Assembly: GCF_004362975.1 (NCBI RefSeq)
Contig: NZ_SNXO01000024.1
Location: 1-36,752 of the forward strand
Direction of reading: 5' to 3'
DNA from: Aminicella lysinilytica
GTDB taxonomy: Bacteria > Bacillota > Clostridia > Peptostreptococcales > Anaerovoracaceae
DNA length: 36,752 bases
Part shown: in pieces, positions 16,491-24,229 of the stretch
Position numbering within the stretch: position 1 is the first letter of the stretch
Layout of the letters: the number at the start of each line of letters is the position of its first letter
Notes under the pieces: model-generated
What the model was told of the DNA's origin: nothing
Seen by the model: the letters and a program-made list of their open reading frames with translations, nothing else
The model's database searches: none
Program-made: the position numbers and the translations under genes

Positions 16491-17078
16491 ATGACAAGTA
16501 AGAATTCTAAAAGTACTAAAGGCCGCATAATTTCATCGGCCTGGGAATTATTCTATGAACAGGGTTACGACGCAACTACGGTAGACGAGATCGTGGAACT
16601 GTCTGAGACATCCAAGGGCTCATTCTACCATTATTTCAAAGGAAAGGATGCTCTTCTGGGTTCCCTGTCCTTCGTTTTCGATGAGAAATATGATGAGTTG
16701 AAGACCCGCCTGGATCCGGCTGACGACTTCATCGACCAGCTCATGTTTCTCAACCACGAGCTCTTCGTAATGATCGAGGACTCCATTTCCGTGGATCTGC
16801 TGTCCAGGCTTTTCGCCGCCCAGCTCCTGAATAAAAGCGACAGCAACCTTCTGGATCAGGATCGCACATATTATAAAATCATCCGGGCCATCGTCAAGAA
16901 TGGCCTCGCAAAGGGTGACCTGCGTGATGATGTTTCTGTCAACGAGATCTGCAAGGCCTATGCTGTCATGGAGCGAGGCATGATGTACGACTGGTGCATC
17001 TGCAGCGGCAGTTACTCCCTGGCTCAGTATTCGAACCGCGTTCTGCGGGAATTCTTGGAAAACTACAGGCTGACGTAG
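16491..17078 (+). CDS. TetR-family transcriptional regulator
   Basis: The protein has 195 residues. An N-terminal TetR helix-turn-helix (RIISSAWELFYEQGYDATTV, then VELSETSKGSFYHYFKGKDALL) is followed by a helical ligand/dimerisation domain. The start at 16491 is supported by ATAAGG spacing and excludes eight upstream codons. A perfect 22-bp dyad at 17176-17197 lies between this gene and putP, making putP the likely target. Confidence 0.9.
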   Translation: MTSKNSKSTKGRIISSAWELFYEQGYDATTVDEIVELSETSKGSFYHYFKGKDALLGSLSFVFDEKYDELKTRLDPADDFIDQLMFLNHELFVMIEDSISVDLLSRLFAAQLLNKSDSNLLDQDRTYYKIIRAIVKNGLAKGDLRDDVSVNEICKAYAVMERGMMYDWCICSGSYSLAQYSNRVLREFLENYRLT

Positions 17079-17175
17079 GATGTTTTTATTTTAGTTCAGT
17101 TTTTAGTCTAATAATGTATCACTGAGAAAAACATTAAAAATTCAAGTAAAAACCACAATCATGAAAATTAATATA

Positions 17176-17197
17176 AACTTTAGTCCAGACTAAAGTT
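17176..17197. promoter_or_regulatory. TetR-type operator dyad upstream of putP
   Basis: The arms AACTTTAGTC (17176-17185) and GACTAAAGTT (17188-17197) are perfectly complementary with a 2-base centre. Size and position, about 90 bases before the putP start, suit a TetR dimer. A related half-site, TTTTAGTCTAA, occurs at 17101-17111. Confidence 0.65.
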
Positions 17198-17285
17198 CGT
17201 ATTCCAGTCTACAAGTTATTATGGTATCATTATCAATGTTGTATGTTAAATAATATAATTGATATAAATGAAAGGATACTGTAAT

Positions 17286-18824
17286 ATGGATTCATCACAG
17301 ATAGGAATACTTATTTCAATGGTCGCCTACATGGCCCTGATGCTGGGCATAGGCATATATTTTGCGCGGAAAAACGAGAACGTTGGAGATTATTATCTCG
17401 GCGGCAGGAGGCTGGGACCTTTGGTCACGGCCATGAGCGCCGAAGCTTCGGACATGAGCAGCTGGCTTCTTATGGGACTGCCGGGAGTGGCGTATCTCAG
17501 CGGTGTAGCCGACGCGGCCTGGACAGCCATCGGTCTTGCGGCAGGCACATATATCAACTGGCTCGTAGTTGCAAGACGCATCAGGACATACTCCCACGAA
17601 CTGGACGCCATCACCGTGCCGGAGTATTTCTCCAAGCGTTACCACGACAAGAAGAATATACTGAACTGCATCGCGGCCTTGATAATAATCGTCTTCTTCA
17701 TACCATACACGGCCTCGGGATTTGCCGCCTGCGGCAAGCTCTTTGCGAGCCTTTTCGGAGCCGATTACTTCTGGGCCATGATCATCAGCGCCGCCGTCAT
17801 CGTTGCGTACACATCCCTTGGCGGATTTCTGGCAGCCAGCACCACTGACCTGATCCAGAGCATCGTCATGACTGTAGCCCTGGTTGTGATCCTGAGTTTC
17901 GGCATATACACTGCCGGAGGGTGGGACGCAGTCGTTGCAAACTCACAGGCACTACCTGGGTATATCAGCTTTAACAAAACCTTTGACCCGGCATCAGGCA
18001 CGGCCGATAAGTATGGCATCATAACCATAGTTTCGACACTGGCCTGGGGTCTTGGCTATTTCGGAATGCCTCACATCCTCCTGAGATTCATGGCTATCGA
18101 GGATCGCGAGAAACTGAAGCTTTCCAGAAGGATAGCGACTACCTGGGTAGTGATATAACTGGCAGTAGCTATAGTGATCGGAATCGTCGGATACAGTGTG
18201 ACCAAGGCAGGTGCTATCGAGCCTCTTACAGGCTCCGGATCGGAGACTATAATAGTAAGACTGGCAGGACTTCTCGGTGAAAATGGATTCGCAGTGGCCC
18301 TTCTGGCAGGCGTAGTTCTGGCAGGAATACTGGCGGCGACAATGTCCACATCGGACTCACAGCTCCTTGCTGCTTCATCCAGCTTTTCACAGAATATAAT
18401 CAGGGACTTCCTGCATATAAATATCAGCGAAAAGACGGCTATGAAGCTGGCCAAGAGCACGGTTCTCATCATAGCAATCATTGCGGTCATCTTCGCATCA
18501 GACCCGAACAGTTCGGTATTCCAGATAGTATCCTTTGCATGGGCAGGCTTCGGCGCAACCTTCGGACCGGTCATGCTCCTGTCGCTTTTCTGGAGACGCT
18601 CTAACAAAAACGGCGCTATCGCCGGCATGGCCGTAGGAGCTGTAATGATCTTTGTATGGAAGTACATCGTCAGACCTTTGGGAGGTGCCTGGGATATTTA
18701 TGAACTTTTGCCGGCCTTCCTCATAGCTCTGGCAGTCAACGTCATTGTCAGCCTGGCATCCAAGTCGGACCCGGCCGTAGAACAGGAATACGACGACTAT
18801 AAACGCTCCTTGCAGCGAGACTAA
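17286..18824 (+). pseudogene. putP: Sodium/proline symporter gene with one in-frame stop
   Basis: The reading frame encodes a 512-codon sodium:solute symporter of the PutP type. Visible parts are an N-terminal membrane helix, YYLGGRRLGPLVTAMSAEASDMSSWLLMGLPG, EYFSKRYHDKKN, and later ATMSTSDSQLLAASSSFSQNI. A single TAA at 18156-18158 (codon 291) falls after TTWVVI, and the same frame resumes LAVAIVIGIVGYSV through to QRD at 18824. Everything else is intact, so the lesion looks recent. It would truncate the protein after about half its helices. AAAGGA supports the start at 17286. A sequencing error or readthrough remains possible. Confidence 0.88.
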
Positions 18825-18835
18825 AGCAAGCAGAT

Positions 18836-18868
18836 GGCGGCGATGGATCTATCCACCGCCGTTTTTTT
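18836..18868 (+). terminator. Rho-independent terminator after putP
   Basis: GGCGG-CGA-TGGA pairs with TCCA-CCGCC around a TCTA loop and is followed by GTTTTTTT. Confidence 0.88.
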
Positions 18869-19025
18869 GTGCCCGATGCTGCGAGTTGCCGGAAGTGTCA
18901 TTGACAATTAGGCAACTGCCATAGACCTAGGGACTTCACTGTGTTATCTTAAAGTTACCCAAAAGGGAAAGAATGCGATTTGATCATATTGAGTACAGTG
19001 AGTTAAAGAAAAGGAGATGGTAATT

Positions 19026-19841
19026 ATGAGAATGAAAGCAGGAAAAACTACTAAAGCATTGACATTGATACTGGCGCTGGCAGTGTGCATAGCCATGAGC
19101 GCAGCTTTCGTACCTACGGACTATTCATACGGAGCAAGTATCGGGAAGGTGTCCAAGCTTTCTGCGACTATAGCCAACGCGCAGGTGAGTCTGTCATGGT
19201 CTAAGGCCAGCAACGCCAAGAAATATCAGGTCTATACTTCTACATCGGCTAAGGGCAAATATACTCGCCTTAAGACAGTATCGACAAAGAGCTGTAAATT
19301 TGATACGGATTTTGGACTGCACTATTTTAAGGTACGCGGAATAAACAGTTCCGGAAGCGCCAAGGGCGCATTCAGTTCTCCTAAACCGGTTTATGCAATG
19401 CTGGGGATATGCGAGTTATATAAGTCATTCTTTATGGGATCGACTATCATCCAGGTAGGACTAATAAACGGCAGTGCGGAATATCCGACCACCCATGGCA
19501 TATCTGTAATGGGTATGAAGTCTGTCAATTCGCCATATTACTGGAAAATATTCGTTTGTGACAAAAGCACGGGCAAGGTCGTCAAGTCGTATAAGGCACT
19601 TCACTGCAACGCTATGGCAACTGTCCTGAATTCTACATACATAGGTAAAAACACCAGCGCATCGGTAATGTGTGAGACTGTAGTTGGAACAGCTATACCG
19701 TCGGCTTACCTGAACACAGACAATTACGAACTCGTAGTAAGGGCATCCATTGCTCCTTCCAAGAATTACAAGAAGGGAATGGCCTTCTATGTATATTGCA
19801 GTTCAGATTTAGCCGGTACTGATGGTGAAAGGTGGCGTTAG
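19026..19841 (+). CDS. Secreted protein with a fibronectin III-like domain
   Basis: The protein has 271 residues. A signal peptide (KALTLILALAVCIAMSAAFV, cleavage probably near SYGA-S) is followed by an Fn3-like domain at about 40-120. That domain shows KVSKLSATIANAQVSLSWSK, NAKKYQVYTSTSAKGKYTRL and HYFKVRGINSSGSAKGAFS, a pattern common in clostridial wall proteins. The remaining 150 residues are of unknown fold. There is no anchor motif, so it is probably released. AAGGAGAT precedes ATG at 19026. Confidence 0.78.
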   Translation: MRMKAGKTTKALTLILALAVCIAMSAAFVPTDYSYGASIGKVSKLSATIANAQVSLSWSKASNAKKYQVYTSTSAKGKYTRLKTVSTKSCKFDTDFGLHYFKVRGINSSGSAKGAFSSPKPVYAMLGICELYKSFFMGSTIIQVGLINGSAEYPTTHGISVMGMKSVNSPYYWKIFVCDKSTGKVVKSYKALHCNAMATVLNSTYIGKNTSASVMCETVVGTAIPSAYLNTDNYELVVRASIAPSKNYKKGMAFYVYCSSDLAGTDGERWR

Positions 19842-19871
19842 TAATAGAAGGTGTTGTAAATAGATATAATA

Positions 19872-19903
19872 AAACCGGGGAAAAGCAAAACCCCCGGTTT
19901 TTT
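19872..19903 (+). terminator. Rho-independent terminator
   Basis: AAACCGGGG (19872-19880) pairs with CCCCGGTTT (19892-19900), continuing into T residues. Confidence 0.9.
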
Positions 19904-19917
19904 GATGAAAATAATCC

Positions 19918-19955
19918 TTGACAATAGATATTAATGTGATATCATAATGATATCA
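19918..19955 (+). promoter_or_regulatory. Promoter of the SPFH gene with twin 8-bp palindromes
   Basis: TTGACA (19918-19923) and TATCAT (19940-19945) are 16 bases apart. Two copies of the palindrome TGATATCA (19937-19944 and 19948-19955), separated by TAA, overlap the -10 element and the start-point region. This suggests a repressor that binds side by side. Confidence 0.6.
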
Positions 19956-19979
19956 AAAGAAAATATGGAGGTTAGTATT

Positions 19980-20999
19980 ATGGAAGAGAAAATTTTAACG
20001 ACGAAGAAGATGGGAATGGTAGCATTGATCGCAGTCATACTGGTATATTTAGTAGCTGGCGCCGGCTTTGCAGCCTGCATAATAATGTTGAAAGCCAGCG
20101 TTATGGCGTACCTTATAGAGGGTATCTGCATGGTATGGCTTTGCGCAGGATGGCTGCTTCTGTTTGGGCTGAAGGTGCTCAAACCGCAGGAAGCACTGGT
20201 TCTCACTTTGTTCGGAAAGTATGTTGGGACTATCAGGGGTGAAGGCTTTTACTATGTCAATCCGTTTTGTGTAGGCGTTAACCCTGCAGCCAAGACCAAG
20301 CTCAGCCAGAGCGGCGACACGGACAGCGGCGGCAAGATGTCATTGTTCAAGACGAAAGACAGCAGCGAAACAGCGGAGCTGACAAGCAAGAAGATCTCTT
20401 TGAAGGTCATGACTCTCAATAACAGCAAGCAGAAGATCAACGACTGCCTCGGCAATCCTGTGGAGATCGGCATTGCCGTTATGTGGGAAGTCACGGACAC
20501 GGCCAAGGCTGTATTCAACGTTGACAACTACAAGGAATACCTGTCACTGCAGTGCGACAGCGCTCTGCGGAATATCGTCAGGAACTACCCTTACGATACG
20601 GCACCCAATGTTGATACTACAGGCGACGGCCAGGCAGACGAAGGCAGCTTGAGAGGCTCCAGCGAAGTGGTAGCCGAGAGGATCAAGGACGAGATCCAGA
20701 GCAAGGTCAACGACGCCGGCATCAGAGTCATCGACGCCAGGATCACATATCTTGCATACGCCACAGAGATCGCCGCAGCCATGCTTCAGAGACAGCAGGC
20801 GGCAGCCATCGTAGACGCCAGATCCATGATCGTAGAAGGCGCAGTGGGAATGGTGGAAATGGCCTTGACCAGACTCAGCGAAAACGATATAGTAGAGTTA
20901 GACGAAGAGAGAAAGGCCGCTATGGTTTCCAACCTTATGGTTGTTCTCTGCGGAAATCACGAGGCTCAGCCAATAGTAAACGCCGGAAGCCTATACTAA
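19980..20999 (+). CDS. SPFH (band 7/stomatin-like) membrane protein
   Basis: The protein has 339 residues. Two N-terminal membrane segments (about 10-35 and 45-65) precede the SPFH core: VLKPQEALVLTLFGKYVGTIRGEGFYYVNPF, GNPVEIGIAVMWEVTDTAKAVFNVDNYKEYL, SALRNIVRNYPYD. A helical region follows (AAAMLQRQQAAAIVDARSMIVEGAVGMVEMAL). SPFH proteins organise membrane microdomains and partner proteins. GGAGG supports ATG at 19980. The 64-aa DNA-binding-like gene follows after 9 bases, an arrangement often seen for this subgroup. Confidence 0.88.
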   Translation: MEEKILTTKKMGMVALIAVILVYLVAGAGFAACIIMLKASVMAYLIEGICMVWLCAGWLLLFGLKVLKPQEALVLTLFGKYVGTIRGEGFYYVNPFCVGVNPAAKTKLSQSGDTDSGGKMSLFKTKDSSETAELTSKKISLKVMTLNNSKQKINDCLGNPVEIGIAVMWEVTDTAKAVFNVDNYKEYLSLQCDSALRNIVRNYPYDTAPNVDTTGDGQADEGSLRGSSEVVAERIKDEIQSKVNDAGIRVIDARITYLAYATEIAAAMLQRQQAAAIVDARSMIVEGAVGMVEMALTRLSENDIVELDEERKAAMVSNLMVVLCGNHEAQPIVNAGSLY

Positions 21000-21008
21000 G
21001 GTGCAATT

Positions 21009-21203
21009 ATGGAAAAGAAGCAGATACCTTTGCGGGTCTCGGAAAAACTGTATAAGGAAATCGCAGCCTGGGCGGACGACGACTTCAGGTCAATAAACGG
21101 ACAGATAGAGTATCTTTTGTCCGAGTGCGTCAGGCAGCGTAAGAAGGATGGCAAATACGTCGGTCAGGAGATCGACGTGCCGCCGGACTTCAACATTAAG
21201 TGA
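21009..21203 (+). CDS. Small Arc-type ribbon-helix-helix protein, 64 aa
   Basis: KKQIPLRVSEKLYKEIAAWADDDFRSINGQIEYLLSECVRQ matches the Arc/MetJ ribbon-helix-helix pattern (beta strand, then two helices with NGQIEYLL). It is coupled to the SPFH gene and may regulate it; the twin palindromes upstream of that gene are candidate binding sites. Function is inferred from fold only. Confidence 0.7.
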   Translation: MEKKQIPLRVSEKLYKEIAAWADDDFRSINGQIEYLLSECVRQRKKDGKYVGQEIDVPPDFNIK

Positions 21204-21223
21204 TGTTTAAGGGAGATACGATA

Positions 21224-22498
21224 ATGCATTCATCCGACCACACCCAAAGAGCGAGACTGATATTCATGATCGCCATTTTTACGACGATCATGAGTCAGAT
21301 CCGCCTGGATCTATATAACGAGAACTTCATAGTTTCCCTGGGGCCAATATGTATCCCTTTGTTTATTTATCTGTTTGATAAGGTCGATATTATTCCCACG
21401 GCCGTCGTGTCGGCGGCATTCATCTACGGAGTGCGGCTGTTGATACACATAATACAAAACGGAAGCGTCAGCGGCGCGGAATCGCTATATCTGCCGGAAG
21501 CAGGCTTTTATGTCCTTCTGGGGATTTTTTTGTATATATTCGATCAGCTCATCAGCCACAGACGTAAGCTCTACGTGTACATCCCCGGCATCATGGTCAT
21601 AGATTACCTTTGTAATAATCTGGAACTTTTCATGCGCATACAGCTGGACTCGACGAATTTCCACTTTCAGTGGATGCTAATTGCCATTGCCGGCGCCAGA
21701 GGACTGGTGCTGCTGATTTTGTTGCTGTCTCTAGACCGCTACCGGATCCTGCTTTTCACCAAGACTCACGCCCAGCGCTATTCACGGCTGATAATGCTCA
21801 TGTCCAAGCTCAGCGGCGAGGTCATCTGGATGAATAAGAACATGGGTCAGATCGAGGATACCATGTCCAAGTCGTATAAGCTCTATGATTCGCTTCTTGA
21901 AGAGGGCGATGAGGAGCGAGCCAAGGCTGCGTTGGATGTGGCTAAGGATGTCCACGAGATCAAGAAGGAGTACCGACTCATCGGTCAGGGCCTTTCGGAG
22001 TCTATTACTGGCGAGATCAACGATCAGATGGAGGTGACGGAGCTTTTCACGATTCTGGTCCAGTCCATTCAGACGGAAATCGCGCCTTCCGGTCAGCGGC
22101 TCTTAGTGGGCTTCGACTTGGCGGACCGGTTGTATATGAAGGACCCTTACTGGTTCCTGTCGGTTTTCCGCAACCTGATTGGAAACGCCCTGGAGGCTTC
22201 GGCGCCTGATGTCTGCACGGTTCAGATAACCGAGCATATAGAAGATGAATCTGTAGTTTTCTCGGTTTCAGATAACGGACCCGGCGTCGACGCAGAGTAT
22301 GCCCCACACATTTTCGAGCCGCGTTTTTCAACAAAAATCGACTACGAAACGGGCGCGGTCAACCGCGGTCTGGGCCTGCCTATTGTCAAAGGTATTATTG
22401 AGGAGAATCTCGGCGGGTCGGTGTGTCTGGCTCCTTCGGATCACGGGGCGCGTTTTCTGGTTTCTGTGCCGGTTGATAAGGTGGAGGTACTGTCATGA
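21224..22498 (+). CDS. glnK: GlnK (YcbA)-like sensor histidine kinase
   Basis: The protein has 424 residues. The N-terminal half has five or six membrane segments (about 10-175) and no extracellular domain. A helical linker leads to an H-box-like DVHEIKKEY with H244. The ATPase domain shows the N box (FRNLIGNALEAS), G1 (VSDNGPGVD), F box (IFEPRFSTK) and G2 (NRGLGLPIVKGII). The name rests on its partner, a YcbB-type regulator encoded next with an ATGA overlap. In Bacillus that pair responds to glutamine. GGGAGAT precedes ATG at 21224. Confidence 0.8.
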   Translation: MHSSDHTQRARLIFMIAIFTTIMSQIRLDLYNENFIVSLGPICIPLFIYLFDKVDIIPTAVVSAAFIYGVRLLIHIIQNGSVSGAESLYLPEAGFYVLLGIFLYIFDQLISHRRKLYVYIPGIMVIDYLCNNLELFMRIQLDSTNFHFQWMLIAIAGARGLVLLILLLSLDRYRILLFTKTHAQRYSRLIMLMSKLSGEVIWMNKNMGQIEDTMSKSYKLYDSLLEEGDEERAKAALDVAKDVHEIKKEYRLIGQGLSESITGEINDQMEVTELFTILVQSIQTEIAPSGQRLLVGFDLADRLYMKDPYWFLSVFRNLIGNALEASAPDVCTVQITEHIEDESVVFSVSDNGPGVDAEYAPHIFEPRFSTKIDYETGAVNRGLGLPIVKGIIEENLGGSVCLAPSDHGARFLVSVPVDKVEVLS

Positions 22499-23391
22499 CT
22501 AAGTTTTTCCTGATAGATGATGACGATGCAGTCATCCAGATATTGAAGATAATAATCCGCGACAAAAATCTGGGCGTGGTATGCGGTTCGTCGGAGTCTG
22601 CGGCGGCAGCGCTGGAATTGCTGCCTGGGGCCGGGCCCGATATTGTTATAGTGGATCTTCTCATGCCGGACATGGACGGCATTACCTTCGTTGGCCGTGC
22701 CAAACCTCTTATGACAGACACGCTGTTTGTAATGTTGTCTCAGGTTTCGTCTAAGGATATGATTTCTAAGGCTTACGATGCCGGCATCGAGTTCTTCATT
22801 CAGAAGCCTATCAATGGCGTCGAGGTAAATAATGTTCTCGAGCGCGTAATCCGTGTACAAAAACTGGAGCGGACTATGAGTTCTGTCCAGTCATTGTTTT
22901 CAGAGGGCGGCGGGGATGGCGGGGCTGCGGTTGGCACGCCAGTACGGGATTCCACCGCATCGGAATTGGATACTCAGACTGCCCCAGCAGCAACCTCCGA
23001 GTATCGCGCCAGATTGTGCCGGGTCTTCCAGTCCCTTGGAATCAGCGGCGAGCGCGGCAGCGATGAGCTGACGGAAGTGGTCTGTTATTTCTGCCAGCAC
23101 CGAGATGAACTGAGCGACGCCAAGCTCAGTGATATCTGCAGTAAGTTCTCTGATTCTCCCAAATCCATGGAACAGCGTCTGCGCCGCACGGCGGCTTCGG
23201 GCCTTTCCAATGTGGCCAGTATCGGTCTCGATGACTACGGCAACGAGACTTTCGAGCGGTACGCCGCCAGCCTGTTCAAGTTTGAACAGGTCCGTCGGGA
23301 AATGGATTATCTGAAAGGGAATTCTGCCCAGCACGGAAATGTGCAGATCAAGAAGTTCATAATAGCTTTGGTCAACGAGTGCATGGACTAA
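22495..23391 (+). CDS. glnL: GlnL (YcbB)-like response regulator
   Basis: The protein has 298 residues. The receiver domain spans about 1-120 (FFLIDDDDAVIQIL; IVIVDLLMPDMDG; IQKPI). A Gly/Ala/Thr-rich linker follows (about 138-170), then the YcbB C-terminal domain with its hallmark lines SDICSKFSDSPKSMEQRLRR, NVASIGLDDYGNETFERYAA and GNVQIKKFIIALVNEC. The family controls glutamine utilisation genes in Bacillus subtilis; no glutaminase or glutamine transporter gene is in this window, so the target here is unknown. The gene overlaps glnK by four bases. Confidence 0.85.
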   Translation: MTKFFLIDDDDAVIQILKIIIRDKNLGVVCGSSESAAAALELLPGAGPDIVIVDLLMPDMDGITFVGRAKPLMTDTLFVMLSQVSSKDMISKAYDAGIEFFIQKPINGVEVNNVLERVIRVQKLERTMSSVQSLFSEGGGDGGAAVGTPVRDSTASELDTQTAPAATSEYRARLCRVFQSLGISGERGSDELTEVVCYFCQHRDELSDAKLSDICSKFSDSPKSMEQRLRRTAASGLSNVASIGLDDYGNETFERYAASLFKFEQVRREMDYLKGNSAQHGNVQIKKFIIALVNECMD

Positions 23392-23412
23392 GCGGTGTGG
23401 GTGTTTGCCACT

Positions 23413-23428
23413 GGCAGGCTTGCCTGCC
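23413..23428 (+). terminator. Hairpin after glnL
   Basis: GGCAGGC pairs perfectly with GCCTGCC around TT. No T-run follows, so this is only a possible terminator. Confidence 0.35.
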
Positions 23429-23431
23429 TGG

Positions 23432-23494
23432 ACGAAGGTGATGGTGCTTGGATGAGGGTGATGCTGCCTAGACGAAGGTGGTGGTGCGCGCACC
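23432..23494 (+). repeat. Degenerate 22-bp repeats ending in a palindrome
   Basis: Three diverged copies of a GGACGAAGGTGATGGTGCTT-like unit run head to tail, ending in the perfect palindrome GGTGCGCGCACC at 23483-23494. They lie directly before the inverted array. Confidence 0.5.
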
Positions 23495-23527
23495 TCTATT
23501 AATTATTTGGAGGCTATAAGTGCGCTC

Positions 23528-23886
23528 GCGCAAGGATCGGGCTCAAAAAGGCCTTCGTGTGGCGAGGCAGTCTTTCTGCATCGTGTTTCGCGCAAGGATC
23601 GGGCTCAAAACAGTCTCGGTGTGGCGCGCCCGTTATTTCCACACGGGCTACGCGCAAGAATTGCCTTAATAATGGTTATAATGTGGCGTATACAGGCTTC
23701 CAGGACTGCAATTCCAATGGCTGCACGCCACAATGTATTCGGAATTTCCATGATTCTTGCGTCTGCCACTATCGAAATCTGGCTACGCGCCACAGTGCCT
23801 CTGAAATTTCCATGATTCTTGCGTTTGCTATCGTAGAAAATCGATAGCGCGCCACACAGTCTATCATTTCAGGTCAATTCTTGCGC
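23528..23886. repeat. Six-unit inverted array of 37-bp elements, 62-bp period
   Basis: Units on the plus strand start at 23528, 23590 and 23652; inverted units occupy 23726-23762, 23788-23824 and 23850-23886. Every unit is 37 bases: a constant start (A/G)CGCAAG(A/G)AT, 20 variable bases, and the constant end TGTGGCG. Units are exactly 62 bases apart within each arm, leaving 25-base gaps, with a 37-base centre (23689-23725). Each gap can form a hairpin with a different stem. Because 62 is not a multiple of 3, it is not a coding repeat. It lies between the ends of two convergent genes. I do not recognise the element. Confidence 0.85.
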
Positions 23887-23920
23887 GCAGTGTCGGCGGT
23901 ACGCCGCCAGTTTGTTAAAG

Positions 23921-24148
23921 CTAGCTTTGACTTATTTTTTTAAAAATAATGGTTAATAAGCCCATGATCCATATGAACAGATATCCTATCAAATAGTTTA
24001 AAGAGATGGACGAATTTAGTATGTAAAAGCCACCTAATAAAGAAATAAGTATATAAGAGCAAAATTCATGTGTCTCTGATATTTGGGGAAAAAGTGTATA
24101 GGGCATGAATATGGCTGAATAAGTGAAAATAATCATCAATAGAATCAT
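23921..24148 (-). CDS. Possible small membrane protein, 75 aa
   Basis: This AT-rich frame encodes two hydrophobic segments (LLMIIFTYSAIFMPYTLF and LNYLIGYLFIWIMGLLTIIF). There is no good ribosome site and no recognised family. It could be a genuine small membrane protein or a chance frame in AT-rich intergenic DNA. Confidence 0.25.
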   Translation of the reverse strand: MILLMIIFTYSAIFMPYTLFPQISETHEFCSYILISLLGGFYILNSSISLNYLIGYLFIWIMGLLTIIFKKISQS

Positions 24149-24187
24149 TAAAAAATTCTTAAAAATTTCCGAGCCGCCAATAAAATA

Positions 24188-24217
24188 GGAGCTGCGATCA
24201 TAATGATAAGCAGCTCC
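24188..24217. terminator. Terminator of the YkvI-like gene
   Basis: GGAGCTGC (24188-24195) and GCAGCTCC (24210-24217) pair perfectly. T-rich sequence follows on both strands, so it can act in both directions, ending the leftward transporter transcript. Confidence 0.8.
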
Positions 24218-24229
24218 CTCTTTTAACAG

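Noticed and set aside
23507-23847. Open frames across the inverted array
   Set aside because: They have no family similarity or credible ribosome sites, and the 62-bp period cannot keep frame.
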